DNA of 64,000 nt from Craspedostauros australis (taxonomy: Eukaryota > Bacillariophyta > Bacillariophyceae > Mastogloiales > Achnanthaceae): assembly GCA_026770025.1 (NCBI GenBank), contig JAMXDE010000018.1, positions 1,054,001 through 1,118,000 of the forward strand, read 5' to 3'. The translations under genes and the position numbers were made by a program. Every line of letters begins with the position of its first letter. Within the stretch, counting starts at the first letter, position 1. Under the pieces are notes generated by a model that was given only the letters and a program-made list of their open reading frames with translations, had not been told where the DNA came from and did no database searches. Of the stretch, positions 62,901-64,000 are shown piece after piece.

Positions 62901-64000
62901 CTCCAGCAGTGATCCGTGCAGTCGTCCACGATCAGGGTCCAGTAGCGTTTATCTCCGAAGCTTATGTGTTTAGTGTAACTAATGTCAATGAAGAACCGTT
63001 CGCCGCGGCGAGTAGCTCTTGGAATAGTTGCCTTTGGAATATTCTTCACTCTTGCGTTCGCGACCGCGCAGTCACGACACACCGGCATCTCGCCGATGAT
63101 TTTCCATCCGTATTGAGCGGCCGTCCGCTTCATGGTCTCGAGTGGCGCGTGGCCGAGTATTCGGTGCAAGTTCACCGCGCTGATCTCCTTGGATGGATTC
63201 TTGACGATGGCTGTGCAAGCCTTGTCGTCGTCTGTTGGCATGATGGGATGCATCTGCACTCCCGTGATGAATCCGTTGGATGTGGGGAAGACTCGATCGA
63301 ACACGATCTTCGTTCCGGATCCGTTGATGATGTCCATCAGAATGCCGTTGTTACCAAGCTGGTAACCGTTGTACAGAGCCTTGTTCGTGGAGAAAAGGTT
63401 CACCGCCATCTTGGGTGTGTACTTCACATCATCGAGCCGGATGACGTGGCCAGTGTTGTCTCGCTGTTTGACTTTCAAGCGAATGGATCCCATCTTGGGA
63501 GAGTCCAGCTTCGTGCTGTCTCCCACTTGGACGAAGGACTTGATGTGCCGCACGTTGAAGAGAGCGGCGTCCGAGTTGACGATGTGACACGAAGCTCCGC
63601 TATCGGCGAGCCAGGTGTCTTTGTTGACCTTGTCCTTGTACTTGGTGCTCAGTTCGTGGAGTTGCTCCACAGCTGCCGCAGCTATCTCGTCGTCGAAGCT
63701 GCCGTCGTCGTTGTCTTCGTGGACTCCATCTTCGTTGTATGGATGATGATGGTCTCCGTCATCCATGTCGTCGGGTAGTTGCGCGTAGTCCGATGGAATC
63801 GTAGTGTTCCGATGAGATCCTGTGGCTGGATCGTATGGGTAGACGCGTGATCGCTCTCGCAAGAGCACGCGCATGCATCCTCCAAGGATGTAATGCAGAT
63901 CCGTATCTGGGATCGTTTCCGAGTCGTTCCCTTCCAGTATGCGGTTGACGATGATTGCATTGGCGAGGATCTCTTCGATTGAGTCGAAGTGCTCGGATAG
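59936..64000 (-). CDS. Ty1/copia retrotransposon polyprotein, partial at 5' end
   Basis: Open from the right window edge to TGA 59936-59938. Numbered from the Met at 63874, domains run in copia order. Protease: WLADSGASCHIV (~88-99). Integrase: HRILGH...CRDC zinc site, then D-D-E in FIDISYTKH, FRGDNSGENKS and TPQQNGRVERKF. Reverse transcriptase: HRARLVACGYSQVAGVDFQE and IYVDDCF. RNase H: LFCDSEYAGDKN, TLSSSEAEYVALSEA, KVRVDNIGAIF. An acidic Ser/Asp linker separates integrase from reverse transcriptase. The frame stays open 42 codons upstream of 63874 (LSEHFDSIEEILANAIIVNR), Gag-like, so Gag and Pol appear to be one frame. No CCHC zinc knuckle is visible before the protease. No stops: a recent, possibly active copy. 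Confidence 0.9.
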   Translation of the reverse strand, partial: LSEHFDSIEEILANAIIVNRILEGNDSETIPDTDLHYILGGCMRVLLRERSRVYPYDPATGSHRNTTIPSDYAQLPDDMDDGDHHHPYNEDGVHEDNDDGSFDDEIAAAAVEQLHELSTKYKDKVNKDTWLADSGASCHIVNSDAALFNVRHIKSFVQVGDSTKLDSPKMGSIRLKVKQRDNTGHVIRLDDVKYTPKMAVNLFSTNKALYNGYQLGNNGILMDIINGSGTKIVFDRVFPTSNGFITGVQMHPIMPTDDDKACTAIVKNPSKEISAVNLHRILGHAPLETMKRTAAQYGWKIIGEMPVCRDCAVANARVKNIPKATIPRATRRGERFFIDISYTKHISFGDKRYWTLIVDDCTDHCWSFFLKNKSDQPGYIKRFIQTIKSQTGDQQIIFRGDNSGENKSTEDILIDAGLNVKFEYTASNTPQQNGRVERKFAYLYTKIRSMLNGAQLDEEYRHGLWAAAASTATAIANITVAKNQKESPHRQFFGNDPPYANALRTFGEVGVVKTTYGGITAKLKNRGEEMVFIGYAHQHASGVYNMYRPSTKSLICSRDIKWLNQSYGQFRGWAPAPNVSNETETTDADGFTTIGRKGATPRTATRQTSEAKRVSFADSNRYYILSDSDDEDNEDDGVVTQLIQNDEEDRSESNHEDDEILPSGDEADDETGVTPPNTPARSTHDTPSRSPPSKPNKRDIARKERIRRHEARGRKGEANPKPTTGKSIPRALRELEDFNERGRKEEGYESDPSSSEASDELSDEVIDDSNNETTDDEEIEDEDEEIEITHYSTTGLYGMNAIITERPAIDIGLSMQDENKEPEKHIEPTTFDGAFNHPDPIHRKGYRAAIKKEFDSMDTRKVYSKIKRDAIPRGRRCCKCKWVFKLKRDGTHRARLVACGYSQVAGVDFQEHYSPVIHDVTYRVMMVIMLIKKMDCALVDVVTAFLHGDLDEEIYMNCPNGMDHQPDEALTLHKPIYGLVQSARQWFKMLVSTLKNINFEQSAADPCLFYRKTNEGSMIVAIYVDDCFCCGDSKALETFLKDIQGRKFKVTIERGLGDYLSCNIELNHDKTRATLRQPHLIRHLIEEFGAKVEKMQRYGTPGTPGQIIVRPSEDNGLQKVGPEEHAEYRRGVGMLLFLIKHSRPDIANPVRELSKVLIGPTKAAMKEMYRIIKYVIDTKDYGLKIHPARPDDDGWDMELFCDSEYAGDKNTRISVGGFILYLCKVPILWRSKAQKAVTLSSSEAEYVALSEAAKEIFFVMQLLESVGVPVKTPIKVRVDNIGAIFIAKNPSTSQRSRHIDVRHHYVRNMVINKTIEIIFVKSEQNTSDGFTKNIKADLQREHEKSYLDTSRTFE

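Noticed and set aside
1..64000. tRNA, rRNA, CRISPR arrays, bacterial operons
   Set aside because: I found no convincing tRNA or rRNA sequence, and no spaced direct-repeat array; introns and gene content are eukaryotic.

Overview
The window reads as nuclear DNA of a diatom or close stramenopile relative. The grounds are short GT-AG introns of about 150-300 bp, a DUF6824-type 'NDVLCGRGG' protein typical of diatoms, N-terminal presequences of the diatom plastid type (signal peptide, then Phe at +1), a SufE-BolA fusion, and a Ty1/copia retroelement. No bacterial operons, tRNA, rRNA or CRISPR arrays were recognised.

Region 1 (1-24.0 kb) is a recent, unstable gene array. Six copies of an ankyrin-repeat (ANK) plus BTB-like gene lie on the minus strand. 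ANK arrays vary from 3 to 6 modules. Each copy lies head-to-head with a plus-strand partner: a GHMP/galactokinase-like gene (copies at 1.7 and 8.7 kb, nearly identical), an unrecognised decayed unit called R here (three copies), or a pair of small membrane ORFs (24.1 kb). The block [ANK-BTB / GHMP / ANK-BTB / R] is present twice, with a period of about 7 kb. In four of six copies one in-frame TAA separates ANK from BTB. A decayed 4,576-bp piggyBac-like element (15,881-20,456), flanked by an ATAA duplication, split the third R unit. Two other R copies preserve the empty site.

Region 2 (24-55 kb) is mostly single-copy genes: a Ser-rich protein, an ER thioredoxin-fold protein with an SKPC active site and GDEL tail, an APH/EcKL-like kinase, a methyltransferase with a plastid-type presequence, a plastid-type SufE-BolA fusion, a DUF6824 protein, a 1,235-aa fusion of a PP2A B56-like domain to a protein kinase, two unrecognised proteins, a two-exon prolyl 4-hydroxylase, a three-exon Tim21/Coa1-like mitochondrial protein, and a PHD/ePHD chromatin protein. 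A 1,047-bp non-autonomous DNA element with 33-bp inverted repeats and a CAG duplication sits at 32.9-34.0 kb.

Region 3 (55-64 kb) is repeat-rich: a (TGTGC)24 microsatellite, a mariner-like transposase cut short, and a minus-strand Ty1/copia element (3' LTR and long Gag-Pol ORF) that runs off the right end and appears to have inserted into the mariner gene.

The strongest leads are the B56-kinase fusion, the ANK-BTB array whose variation falls on ankyrin recognition positions, the recurrent TAA codons inside that family, and the piggyBac-like element with an ATAA rather than TTAA duplication and preserved empty sites.
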